Below are positions 23,341 to 33,830 of a stretch of 64,000 bases of DNA, in pieces; the stretch's first letter is position 1; each line of letters starts with the position of its first letter. The DNA is from Lytechinus variegatus (lineage: Eukaryota; Echinodermata; Echinoidea; Temnopleuroida; Toxopneustidae), in contig NC_054749.1 in assembly GCF_018143015.1 (NCBI RefSeq), forward strand, positions 32,172,911 through 32,236,910, read 5' to 3'. The translations under genes and the position numbers were made by a program. The notes beneath the pieces are model-generated. The model saw nothing but the letters and a program-made list of their open reading frames with translations, was not told where the DNA came from and made no database searches.

Positions 23341-24500
23341 GTAAGATACACATCACTTTGTGTATATGAAGCAAAACCTTATTTGATGATGCCTCATCGT
23401 CAAGATAACTGATACCAATTCAAGTCTTGTTTTGAACTTGGTGTGTGAAGTGTGTGGCAATGAAGTTGGTTGTACACAATCATCAAAAATACGGTCACCA
23501 ATGCGGAAGTGACCGTATTTTTTCACATTTTGATAATTGAATTGCTTGGGATTGGCAACTGGTAGGTCTAAGAAAAATGTGGGCTAACTTCAGCGAAAGA
23601 ACTTTTGATAGAGATTCTGATGTCAAAAGTTCATAGGCCCCGCCCCCCCCAATCCAGAAATAATGATGAAAAAACTAACAAAAAATATGATCCCGTGCAT
23701 TTTTTAAGGTGCACATTAGATGGTCGTTAGAAAATAGTATTCTAGTGTTATTCCCGTTGGTTTCATGACAATACCTATCAGGATTTTGGATTCCCAAGCA
23801 AAAAACTAAAAATGACGTCATCCAGCGCTGTTTAATATTCACGTTTCCGACGTTCTTTTTGATCGCATGGTTACGATTCCTCATGAATATTGATGAATCA
23901 GTAGCGTGGCGCGACACTTGACTTTTACATCTAGTCTAAAAAAACAGACCTTTTTGAAAATATTTAAAGAAATACAGTCGCTGCCATGTAAAGTGAGGAA
24001 AATCAATCGAATGAAAAAAATAAAAGGCTGGATATTAGTCTAAATTATTTATGAATGGAATTTTCCACAACTTGAATGGAAAGAGAGATCAAATGGCACA
24101 TGTTCGACCCCAAGCCTGTCAAGAGACCCAGGGAATTTCCCTGATTGATGCAGAAATTCAAAGCTTGATAGAGGGGCTTCAACATTCTATTTGAAGAAAT
24201 ATAATTCAGAGACGATGAGAGCTTGAGATCGGGGGGGTGGGGGGAGGGAGAAAAAGATCTGGGATTAAATTGCTGATAATACATTGAAACTGTTCAACTA
24301 AAAAGCTTTTTCATTATTTAGCTCTACCGAAGTGTTCAAATCACCCCCATTAATAAATGAACTTTCAAACTTTAATTGACAATGAAAACAAGACCCAGCT
24401 TGTCCTGCCTTTTCACCATGGATCTCAACAAGAAGGCCACCCCTGAATCTAATTTTCCAGAGATACCCAATAAAAGGAGCACCATATAGCAGAAATGCGA
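23341..24500. other. Noncoding with a palindromic MITE
   Basis: Apart from the palindrome at about 23478-23545 I see no gene. Confidence 0.5.
23478..23545. repeat. Short palindromic element
   Basis: The perfect 13-bp inverted repeat AAAATACGGTCAC / GTGACCGTATTTT flanks a 10-base loop. Imperfect pairing extends outward (CAATCATC against GATAATTG). It is probably a very small MITE. Confidence 0.7.
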
Positions 24501-24509
24501 AACACGATC

Positions 24510-25956
24510 CAGGGATTGTACTCACCAATATCAGGACTCGTCAAGGTGTCTCCATGATGACTAAGGCAATCAATTTTTTCCGGCTGTTTTTCTCCATCGA
24601 GGTCTTAGGACAATTGTTCATGTTCACCAATGAATATGCACGTCAACACATTCATGAAAAACCTTCGTATGCAACATCTTCTGGTGACTGGAAACCAGTG
24701 GGAGTAGAGGAGATGGAACTTTGCGGACTGCTTATTTACATGGGACTTGTACCTTTACCTGATTTAGAATTGTATTGTAGTACATCTTTTCCGTATCATG
24801 GTACCTGGGCGCAGGCATATTTAACTAAGGATAGGCTAAAAGGGATTTTGGGTTTTCTCAAAATTACGGACCCAAATACTGAAGGTGATAAGGACCCCCC
24901 CCTACATAAGGTAAATTATCTCCTGAAGCATATGAAAGAAACTTGTAAACAACTTTATCAACCTGGGGAACATATTAGTACAGATGAAAGGATGGTAAAA
25001 TCAAAGGGAAGGTTCGGTTTTATTCAGTATATTAGGGACAAACCTACTAAGTGGGGGTTCAAGTTGTGGGTGCTGGCCGACTCCTCAAATGCATATACAT
25101 ACGATTTTGATGTTTACGTTGGACGACGACGTACGGTATCTAGTAAACATGGATTAGGTTATAATGTAGTCATGGAACTATGAAAGGATCTTCATCACCA
25201 AGGGAAGGGTTTTCCGAAAGAATTCAAGGACACAATGAAACAGTGGGAGAAAGACACAGAAAGGGGTGAAATGAGATGGATTAGGGATGAAGATGTTGTT
25301 GTAATTCAATGGAAGGATAAGAAAGTAATAAGTGTTATGTCCAGCTACCATCCTGGAATAAGAAGACCCAATGTACGAGGAATACCAGGGCAAATGGGGA
25401 ACACAAAGAAATTAAAGTGAAACAACCAATCGCTTTTGCAGCTTATAACAAATATATGGGGGGTGTTGACAAATCTGATCAGTTGATAGGAAATTATAAT
25501 GTTCTACGAAAGACAAATAAGTATTGGAAGACCCTTTTCTATCATATGGTAGATATAGCTGTAGTTAACTCCTATATTTAATTCTGTGAGATGAAGAAAC
25601 TTCATCCCGGTGTTTCAGGCTTTGAGCGGAAGTCCCTCTTTCTTCAGCGGCAGTTCATGGAAGAGCTGGCAATGCAACTGGGTGGTATAAAGAAGGATGA
25701 TCCAGTTCCATTGTACAGACCTGTAACTCCTGTTGCTTCTAAAAGTGGGGCTCATGATGCAACATCAGCTATGCACCTTCCCATTGAAGATCCCGAGGGT
25801 CGTAGGAGAACATGTAAGGTATGCTATGCGTCCAAGAGTAATAATGCCAATAAATCCAAAATGATATGCTCTGTCTGTAAAGTACACCTCTGCACCAATA
25901 GAAATTGCTTCTATGATTTCCACACCAACCCAAAATATTCCTCTTCTCTCCAATAA
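24510..25956 (+). pseudogene. piggyBac-like transposase with internal deletion
   Basis: The reading runs DPGIVLTN, then AINFFRLFF...FTNEYARQHI, GLLIYMGL, KGILGFLKI, and ISTDERMVKSKGR with the first Asp of the piggyBac DDD triad. It continues with FIQYIRDKPTKWGFKLWVLAD and LGYNVVMEL, where a stop falls at 25181-25183. It resumes at once with HHQGKGFPKEF, then VDKSDQL in MGGVDKSDQL (25459-25479, the third Asp), and ends with a Cys-rich zinc-binding tail (CKVC...CSVC...LCTNRNC, about 25813-25911) and a stop at 25954-25956. Compared with the family, about 40 residues around the second Asp (the DNF/W-F-TS motif) are missing, so it cannot be catalytic. A further stop lies at 25418-25420 and another at 25579-25581. 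Confidence 0.8.
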
Positions 25957-26227
25957 CTTTTCCAAACACAAAGGGCTGTTGCGCTAGGTAAGTTTAGATT
26001 TGTTTGGAAAGTATTATTTTGGTGATATTTATAATATATATATAATTTGATGATATTTCATTTGATTAAATCTTGTCCAAGATTTTATTTTTATTTACAT
26101 TAGTTATCTGTCATTGATTAATTTCTTTGTAATCATCCTGACAGTAAATAGAGTGGGAAAAAATAGTAATGAAGGATATGACGTGAGGCAGTACATAATG
26201 ATCATGTAACTGCGCTTTTATTTTCTA

Positions 26228-27000
26228 TTGCAGGTATTGGTCATATTCATACAGTATAAGGCATTAGATAAGTATTGTAAGGATAAATCAGGTAAGGTGT
26301 TAAGTGATGGTAGGAGGGTGGGGTATGGGAGGGGTAGGCTAAGGGGGACTTCAGACACATTGTCAATAGGTAGATTATGTAAGTCATATAGGGCAACAAT
26401 ACGTAGTCATAGTAATAAGGGAGCATTAGATAATAAGAAAGATAAGGTTAGGGCTGTAGAGAAGATGCGCAAGGCAATACTGGCTATCCTGTATCACTCA
26501 GTAAAAATGAGAAATAACAGGAAACGTCACCAGTACTGTCCCAAAGATGGATGGTGTGAGTACAAAAAGACAGGCAAACAGGTCAACAGAGAGAATCACT
26601 TAGACCCTGTGTTTCTCAAAGAGCTGTTGCCTACATTCACGCGACTCAGTAATCCAGATCTCCTTGAGAGATGCCTCCCAGGTATCACCCAGAACCAGAA
26701 TGAGAGCTTCAATGCTCTCATCTGGAAAAGGTGTCCTAAACACCTGTGGAGAGGTCCACGTGTTGTTCGAACTGCAGTCAATCTTGCAGCCCTTTCGTTC
26801 AACTGTGGCGCATAGAATAGTCGCAACAGAGTATTTAATCATCTTAATCTCACAATGGGGGCACACACCATTCATGGTGCGCGAAAAAGGGATTATCTTA
26901 GCTTAAGTAACGCTAAATATAAATCAAGTAAATTAAGTAAGAAAATTAGGGAAATACGTAGGAAAGCAAGGAAGGCTAGGAAGGAGGCAGAAGATAAAAA
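26228..27000 (+). pseudogene. Mutator-like transposase, C-terminal half
   Basis: Homology begins inside the protein: GHI...ALDKYCKDKSGKVLSDG matches GHVGKRMSDALDKVRKD...LSDG of the 17.9-kb copy. It continues through KAILAILYHSVK, HQYCPKDGWCEYKK and LPGITQNQNESFNALIWKRCPKHLWRGP, where the Glu in NESFN is a candidate third catalytic residue. A stop follows at 26813-26815, and a basic, Lys/Arg-rich C-terminal segment lies in another frame to about 27000. The N-terminal half is absent. The apparent TTGCAG acceptor at its start is probably coincidental. Confidence 0.7.
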
Positions 27001-28258
27001 GGGATGGGGGGTCTTATTCGACGGGTGCTTACTAATTTTGATGGAGACAACCAGTTTCGAGTACCTACAATATATTAAATGGTGTGCAAATGAACCCATT
27101 CGAAATTGACTCCATCAAAGCTTATGCCTGTATTGTCCATTATTTATTTAATTTCCTGTTGTACATATTCATTCAAATTTTTATCCAATTTTCATTTTCA
27201 AATTAATTCAATTTCCTGCTGTACATATTCATTCTGGTTTTTATCCAATTTTATAATTTCAAATTCATTAATATCCCGTTGTACATATTCGTTTATAGTT
27301 TTATGAAACTTTTCAATTGCAATTTAATTTATCTGTTGAATATTCATATTATATTTTATGTATATAATATTATGTATATATGTAAATAGCTTTATTCATC
27401 TTTCTTTTATTAAGGATGACAGCCAGATGGATCACTGCCACATCCGCATGCACCGCTCAGCCCTTGTATTTACAGGAAGTCCAGCTGCATTAACAGATAT
27501 AGCGCTGGTAGCTGGACTTCCTGCTTAGATTAAGTAATTGTAGTTATTAGTAATTTTAATTAAATTTCAATTATAGTATTGTAATTATTTGTAAATAAAC
27601 ATATCTGTATATATTGGAACAAATAATTTTATCTTGCCACTTTTTTATGTGTATAGATAGTGTGTATGTATGATGTGATGTATGTATGTAATGCATGTAT
27701 GCATGCAAATGTGTATGGCTTTTTTTTTCTTTATTTTCTCAAAAGTATGATTTTCAGGTGATGTGTGTTATTGTGACAATGATTGAGTGAGAATGCAATG
27801 GCAGATTGAGTCCAAACTTTGCATGATGGCTGTTGAATGTCTACTCTATGGTTTGAGTTACCCAATTTACTGAAATGAGAAAAAGTTTTTGCACAATTAG
27901 CCTGATGAATATATAATTAGCTAATCCGAAATATGATTTAATAAAAAATTCATATAAAATATAAAAAATAATTTTCTAATAAACTGGGTAACTCAATCTA
28001 TTGGAATAGTAGAAAGAAACATTTTCACCAAGTTTCATGTGAAATCTACTACTAGTTTATGAATAAAGACCGGAAAAGGTATTTTTAATGTATTTCTTTA
28101 TATGCTAATTAGCGCCCTCAGGGGTCATTTTTCAACATCTGAAAAAAAAGTTGACTATATATTCTGAACATTGAAAACTATTTTTCCTTTTAAAATGTGA
28201 TAAAGAAGTATTCAACATGACCCACTTAAGTTCCTAAACTGTCAACATCCCCCTCAAA
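27001..28258. other. Noncoding with hairpins
   Basis: This region holds tandem CCTGTTGTACATATTCATT-like phrases (27155-27300), a 14-bp perfect hairpin (27473-27524) and a foldback with GAGTTACCCA / TGGGTAACTC arms (about 27855-27995). No gene. Confidence 0.55.
27473..27524. repeat. 14-bp perfect inverted repeat
   Basis: CAGGAAGTCCAGCT and AGCTGGACTTCCTG are separated by about 23 bases. This may be a transposon end or a stem-loop. It lies about 470 bp after the last Mutator-like sequence. Confidence 0.7.
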
Positions 28259-28398
28259 TTGAGTGAGGAAAATTCCCAGTTGCAGGCCTTTGTGCCATTG
28301 GGTCGGCGTTAATTCTTCACCCCCAAAAGCAAGGCTCCGGTGATCGCCAGCATAGAGCAGTGGACTTCTGCTTTCCTTATTTACGCATCCATATACTT
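28259..28398 (+). repeat. 140-bp duplicate of DIRS-like gag fragment
   Basis: This is nearly identical to 29098-29237, and the reading includes APVIASIEQWTSAFLIYASIY. It abuts the N-terminal part of the second piggyBac-like copy. Confidence 0.8.
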
Positions 28399-28875
28399 CT
28401 ACGGCAGCTGTGTGACTTTACCAATGAGTACGCGAGGCAGCATATCAACGATCGACAATCGTATGCTATGTGAAGTGGCAGGTTGAAGCCTGTTGTTGTG
28501 GAAGAGCTGGAAAAACTCTGTGGCCTCCTTATATACATGGGACTTTGTAGATTTCCTGATTTAGATTCTTATTATAGCACCAACCCTCCATATCATGGTG
28601 CTTGGGCACGGGCATTCTTATCTAGAGATAGGCTAAAGGGGATCCTTAGTTTTCTAAAAATCTCTGACCCAAATAATGAAGAAGAAACCGACCCATTGCG
28701 TAAAGTTAAATTTCTAATGAATCACATGAAGAAAGTATGTAAGGAATTTTATCATCCTCTGCAACATGTAAGCATTGATGAAAGAATGGTGAGGTCAAAA
28801 GGGCATTTTGAGTTTATTCAGTACATAAGGGACAAACCGACTAAATGGGGGTTCAAATTCAATTCTGCCCTATAA
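28399..28875 (+). pseudogene. piggyBac-like transposase, N-terminal half
   Basis: The reading is DFTNEYARQHINDRQSYAM, a stop, then CGLLIYMGL, KGILSFLKISDPN, VSIDERMVRSKGHFEFIQYIRDKPTKWGFKF, ending in an unrelated NSAL and a stop. It holds only the first triad Asp. The C-terminal piece of the same family lies at 31215-31345, so later insertions or deletions appear to have split one copy. Confidence 0.75.
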
Positions 28876-29097
28876 GTCCTAAAGAAAGCAACTTGCACTT
28901 CTACAACAAAGCCATCACCAATAACAAAACATCTGGAAAACACTTAGGATAATCTTGGTACAGCTCTAAGGGAAGATGTTGCAGAAGAAAATTGTGGGAG
29001 TGTATGATCGCCTTAGTTGTAAAACTTTGCTGGTAAGATGTATGCAAGGAAAGACACAGAATGCGAATACCACTTCTCTCATGCGAGCTCCCCTCGC

Positions 29098-30330
29098 TTG
29101 AGTGAGGAAAATTCCCAGTTGCAGGCCTTTGTGCCACTGGGTCGGCGTTAATTCTTCACCCCCAAAAGCAAGGCTCCGGTGATCGCCAGCATAGAGCAGT
29201 GGACTTCTGCTTTCCTTATTTACGCGTCCATATACTTGGAGCAGCACGCTATGAGTGCGCACAACCTCCTCAAGTATATGGACATCGTTCGCTCTATAGT
29301 GCGTTTTAGAGGGTTTAATTGGCGTGCTTTTGACATTCAATTTCGGTTACGTCAGGTCCGACATACACATCGTTCCTGGGCTGTCAGACACCAAACTATG
29401 GCTAACAGTAGCCTTGACACCCAGTCGAGCAGCGTTTCGTCCTTTGGTGATAACCAGTCCTTTTGGCCATACATTGTCTTGGCAGGTTTGTTTCTCATCC
29501 ACAGGATATTTCAATAGACAGGGGGCAATTCGGGCCCCTGGCGCCGTGCCTGCCCCTCCTGCTCCTCACCTGTCTCTTTCGCTTTTAACACTAGGTCATG
29601 CCAATGCCCCGCCTGCCGTTATGCTCATTGGTGAGGAAAACAGCGCATGGCTCACAGGCCTGCAACTATGCCGCAGCAATTGCCGGTAAACAGAAGCCTG
29701 GCTCCAACCCCAATTAAACTTGGCAGCATGCTCCCATTTCTTCGACAGCACCATAATCAACAGAATGCAGCTTTTCTGATTTATGGTTTTAGGTTTGGTT
29801 TTTCCTCGGGTTTCACAGGCGAGTGTTGCCCAAAGTCCTCGCGTAATCTGAAATCTGCTAGGGAGCATAAGGAAACGCTGTTGGAGAAAGTTGGTAAGGA
29901 TGTTAGTTTGGGAAGAATGTCAGGTCCTTTTCAATCACACCTTTCGAAAGCTTTCACTGCTCCCCAGTAGGCCAAAGCGAAATCCAGGAGAATACAGTCT
30001 AATTCAGCATCATTCCTCTCAAGGGGCTTCAGTTAATGATCACATTGATTCAGATTTATGTTCCGTGAATTACACTTCATTTGACCAGGCAGTTGATCTC
30101 GTTGCTCACTTGGGAGTTAATGATCTCATGGGAAAAAACGGCATCATATCCGCTTTTCGTTGACTACCAGTATATCCCTCTGATTTTGACCTTCTGGGGT
30201 TTTTCATTGATGGTGCGTATTACTTTGATAAATGCTTGCCAAAGGACTGCTCAATTTCATGTGCCCATTGTGAGCATTATAGCACCTTTCTCTAATTATG
30301 TTGCCGTAAATTTAAGTGTTATTTCCTGGT
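29098..30330 (+). pseudogene. DIRS-like retroelement fragment (gag and reverse transcriptase)
   Basis: A gag-like part (about 29170-29340) reads SIEQWTSAFLIYASIYLEQH...LLKYMDIVR...GFNWRAFDIQFRLRQ. After a poorly preserved linker (PAPPAP) come reverse-transcriptase motifs in broken frames: NLKSAREHKETLLEKVGKDVSLGRMSGPF (about 29850-29935), PGEYSLIQHHSSQGASVNDHID (about 29985-30050), CSVNYTSFDQAVDLV and SAFRL. Further out are readable traces of a DFDLLGF / YYFDKCLP segment. This order matches DIRS/Ngaro-type reverse transcriptases as I remember them. The catalytic core is missing beyond about 30330, and no tyrosine recombinase is visible. Confidence 0.6.
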
Positions 30331-30390
30331 TCAAATAATTTCTGACTTTGGTGATGTACGAATTTAGAATTACAATCATTATTTCACATA

Positions 30391-30880
30391 ATTTTTTAAA
30401 CATAGATCAATGTGCCTGAGGAAAAAAAAGTCTGCAGCACTTTGCCAACAAGAACTTCATCTGGAAGCTGCAAGACGAGAGAGGGCCCATTATAACCAGC
30501 TATGCCAGGTATCAAAGTAGATTGCTGAAGGGCTTGGAATTCAATGTCTTCAACAATCTAGACTGTGTTCCAAGCATGTATCCTTTCACTATAGTTTCGA
30601 TTTCGCACAACAGGTCCATTATCCACATAATCCTCATCAGTCGGGTCCCGTACATTTTAAAACTACAAGAAAATGCCTGGTTTTTGTTATGGCTGTGGAT
30701 GGTTTGCCAAATCAAGTAAACTATCTGGTTGATGAGGCACTTAAGTTGTGGAAAGGGTGCCAATGTAGTGATCAGCTACATTGATAATTTCTTTGAACAT
30801 TTTGGGATAGGAGAACAACATTTGCAGCTCAATGCTGACAATTGTACAGGTCAAAACAAAAACAATCTAAAGCTCTAAAA
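30391..30880 (+). pseudogene. Fragment of a transposon-derived protein with DNCTGQNKN motif
   Basis: Readable pieces are CLRKKKSAALCQQELHLEAA (about 30410-30470), then HYSFDFAQQVHYPHNPHQSG, then VDGLPNQVNYLVDEALK (to about 30750), and after a frameshift NFFEHFGIGEQHLQLNADNCTGQNKN (about 30783-30868). A repetitive invertebrate and fish family carries the same HYSFD..QQ.HYP and DNC.GQNKN signatures, with an Asp that could be catalytic. I do not know its superfamily. Several stops are present. Confidence 0.55.
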
Positions 30881-31214
30881 CCTGTTGCGGTAACCATCAT
30901 CGTGGGCTGCATAAATTAGCACTTGCGTCTTTTATTCTAGTTCAACATAGTGTAGCACCCTTTTGGTGCTACTTTTTTTTAAGTACTACCCCCACCCCCT
31001 CCCCTTTGTAGGGATACTGAACATCCATAATAAGATGGTCAGAACAGTCTTTGTGACCTTTGTACATACTGGAGAGAGAGCGAATAAGCGAGCCACTGGT
31101 CAGTTCTTTTATTCAAAGAACTACTTAGGAAATATCAGGGCAACAAAGGGATGGAACGTCCACAGCGCTTTCCTTAGTAACACTTTAGGGAAGAACTGCT
31201 GCTGCAGTTGTGGG

Positions 31215-31345
31215 GCAGCATAAAGTCTAGTCCAGTTCCCTTGTACAGGTCTGCACCTTCTATTCCTGTGGTAGGTATTAAGGCTGATGATGATGTTCCA
31301 CTGCATCTTCCGATAGAAGATCCGGATAAGAAAATACATACAATC
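31215..31345 (+). pseudogene. piggyBac-like transposase, C-terminal scrap
   Basis: SSPVPLYRSAPSIPV...VPLHLPIEDPDKK parallels DPVPLYRPVTPVASK...MHLPIEDPEGRR just before the zinc-binding tail of the copy at 24510-25956. The zinc-binding tail itself is missing. Confidence 0.65.
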
Positions 31346-32325
31346 CCAGGTAATGAAAAAAATAGGTAAGGAATCAGCTGCTAAGCTAAAAGGGGACACT
31401 GCTTCCAAAAGAAAGCTATTTTCCCATCACGGTCCCACCCATAGCCTTCCACGTAATGGTATGGTGGGACACCTGGTGATAAGTATCCTCCAGCTGAACT
31501 TGGCCCTGGAATTCTTCAAGGATCACATTTGTGAAGGAGGTAAGATCATTTTTATCATTTTACTGATGCTATTAGTACTTTATATAATATCTGTTTTAAT
31601 TAGAAATGTCATATAGGTCTAGTCTAGTAATATCTATGTCATGCATTGAAGGTTGGGTTAGATTGGATCTGATGTAACAAATACCTGCCTTTCGCAAATA
31701 CTATATAGTTATGAACTCTGTCACTATTTTGATTTTTATCAATTTATGTATACTGAAATTGTGAAGGTGAAGTAACCATCTATTGATTTTCCTAGATGAA
31801 ATTTCAATCAAAAGAGTGACATTGCTGAAAGAAAGTTCATTGATTTGTTACCCATAGCTGCATAAGAAATAATGTTGCATAAATTGTCTGTACGTTACAT
31901 GAATTTCTTTATTTTTCTTCAGGATTTCTACAACTAATGGAGCGGCATGCAGAGTGGCGAGGACTGTGCAGCAGTCTTGTCCTCCTGTGTGTAAGCTTGA
32001 ACACTGTTTCAAGTCTTTACCTAACGCTGTAGAATAGGGTGCTGGACAGTCGGCTGAGATCAACCGCCACTCGATCTGTTTATGCTCCCGCAGAAGTAGG
32101 CATGGGAAGAGAGGGACTTGCCCCCTCCCGTCAACAAGAAGAGCTTCCAGCAGCACCTTCTTAGTCTTTATACTCAGACGAATAAGGTGACAAACATGTT
32201 TAGATCGAGAGGAATAATGTATGTGTACATGTACATGTAGAATAAAAATGATCATGTAAATGCATTTTCTGTTCATCATACATTAACCATGCAAAGATCT
32301 TACAAGGATTTTTTTTATCCGTTGA
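31346..32325. other. Noncoding
   Basis: I cannot recognise coding sequence here. It may contain decayed upstream parts of the next transposase. Confidence 0.4.
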
Positions 32326-33000
32326 TTGCAGATCTGCGAGGAGCTGAAGGCTGCCGGAAGGAAAGTGCAGAAGGTTTTGGAGCACAACCCAGACGCTGAT
32401 AGGAATGGAGTTTTGGATGTGGCAGTGTCGTATGATGGTACGTGGCATAAAAGGGGGTTTACTTCTAATCATGGGGTGGGGGTAGTAATTAGTATGGATA
32501 CTGGGGAAGTGTTAGATAGGGTAGTAGTTTCAAAAGTGTGTCCGGAATGTCAATATAGAAATAATTGGGATAGGGAGGGGGATGAATATAAAACTTGGTG
32601 GGATGGGCATAAGGATGGTTGTTTAGGGAAGTATAAAGGGAGAAGTGGGAAAATGGAGGTGGAAGCGGCACAGGAAATGTGGAAAAGATTGATTAATTTA
32701 CACAATTTAAGATATAAATATGTTGTTTGCGACGAGGATAGCTCCACATTCAAGAATATTGAAGATGTATATTTTGACAATAAAGACAAACCGGGACCAA
32801 ATATGAATGTGTGACCATGTTGAGAAAAGAATGTTTAAACGGTTAGATAATTTTAGAGAAAAAAACAAGCTCTCTACAGAAGATAGGCAAGAATTATTAA
32901 ATAAGGGAAGGGTAGGGGGTGAAGGTAGGTTATGGGGAACAACAACAGACACTGGGACAGTAGGGAAACGTAAGTTATATTTTAGTTCTAGACATTCTTC
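32326..33000 (+). pseudogene. Mutator-like transposase, N-terminal half
   Basis: After a TTGCAG acceptor-like site the frame reads ICEELKAAGRKVQ, then VSYDGTWHKRGFTSNHGVG (first catalytic-type Asp), NNWDREGDEYKTWWDGHKDGC, and YKYVVCDEDSSTF (second Asp). A frameshift near 32810 moves to CDHVEKRMFKRLDNF and GGEGRLWGTTTDTGTVGKRK, after which homology ends. The C-terminal half is absent. It is about as diverged from the 17.9-kb copy as two members of one family would be. Confidence 0.72.
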
Positions 33001-33529
33001 ATTGGGACATTCTTCCCAATTTGGGAATGGAGCATGCATAGAATTTCACACAGGAATTTCTGTTCATTGTGTGCTCATTGAAGAAGATGGAGAAAAAATT
33101 GAATGAATACAAAGAGGAATTCCGCTCTCTGGGCGCTATGTCAGGCCATAGCGACGAAAGGAAACTGGACTGTGAGCGCTGTTGGATCCATAGCATGAGC
33201 AGCCCAGGTAATGTGGAAGAGGTCAATTGAATTACACAATTGATATTATTCTAAATAATCATCTGCAAAACAAAGACAATACAGACCAAACCTAAATGAA
33301 GAGAATGTATAGGCCTTTAATATTAGACTAGCTAGAAACACGATAACCAGAGACAGACTGATCCTAAAAAACTTAATAGCAAGAAATAAATAACAGAGTC
33401 TGCGCTTTCCCCAGTGGTAGCCTCTATGAGGATTTTTTAAAGCATCTGCAATAAGGTTGCAACCAAGCAAACGCCCTAGCTTAAATTGACTATCTCCCCC
33501 TGGGAGAGCAGGTCAAAGATGGAAGAAAG

Positions 33530-33830
33530 AATGGGGCATAGCCGCCAGGCTGAAGAGAGAAGGCAACTCAGCCTCAGTTTTACTGTAAAACCATCAAAGA
33601 GGTTCAAGGAAAGCGCCAGGACCCTCTGCAAAGGTGAAACTAAATACCGAATGTTGAGATAGCCGTCAGGCTATTGAGTAAAGGCAATTAAAAGCCGTAT
33701 AGCCTGCTGTTCCAGGCAAACAAGTACAAAGTTTCACTGCTGCATCAGTGGCAATGGAACAAATCAAAGAATTAGTGGGACATTACCGCCAGGCGATTGA
33801 GTTCAGGCAATTAGAAGTCGTAAGGCCCGA
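33530..33830 (+). repeat. About 121-bp tandem repeat, three degenerate copies
   Basis: The phrase ATAGCCGCCAGGCTGAAGAGAGAAGGCAA recurs as related sequences at about 33538, 33660 and 33781, spaced about 121 bp apart. No coding function is recognised. Confidence 0.6.
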
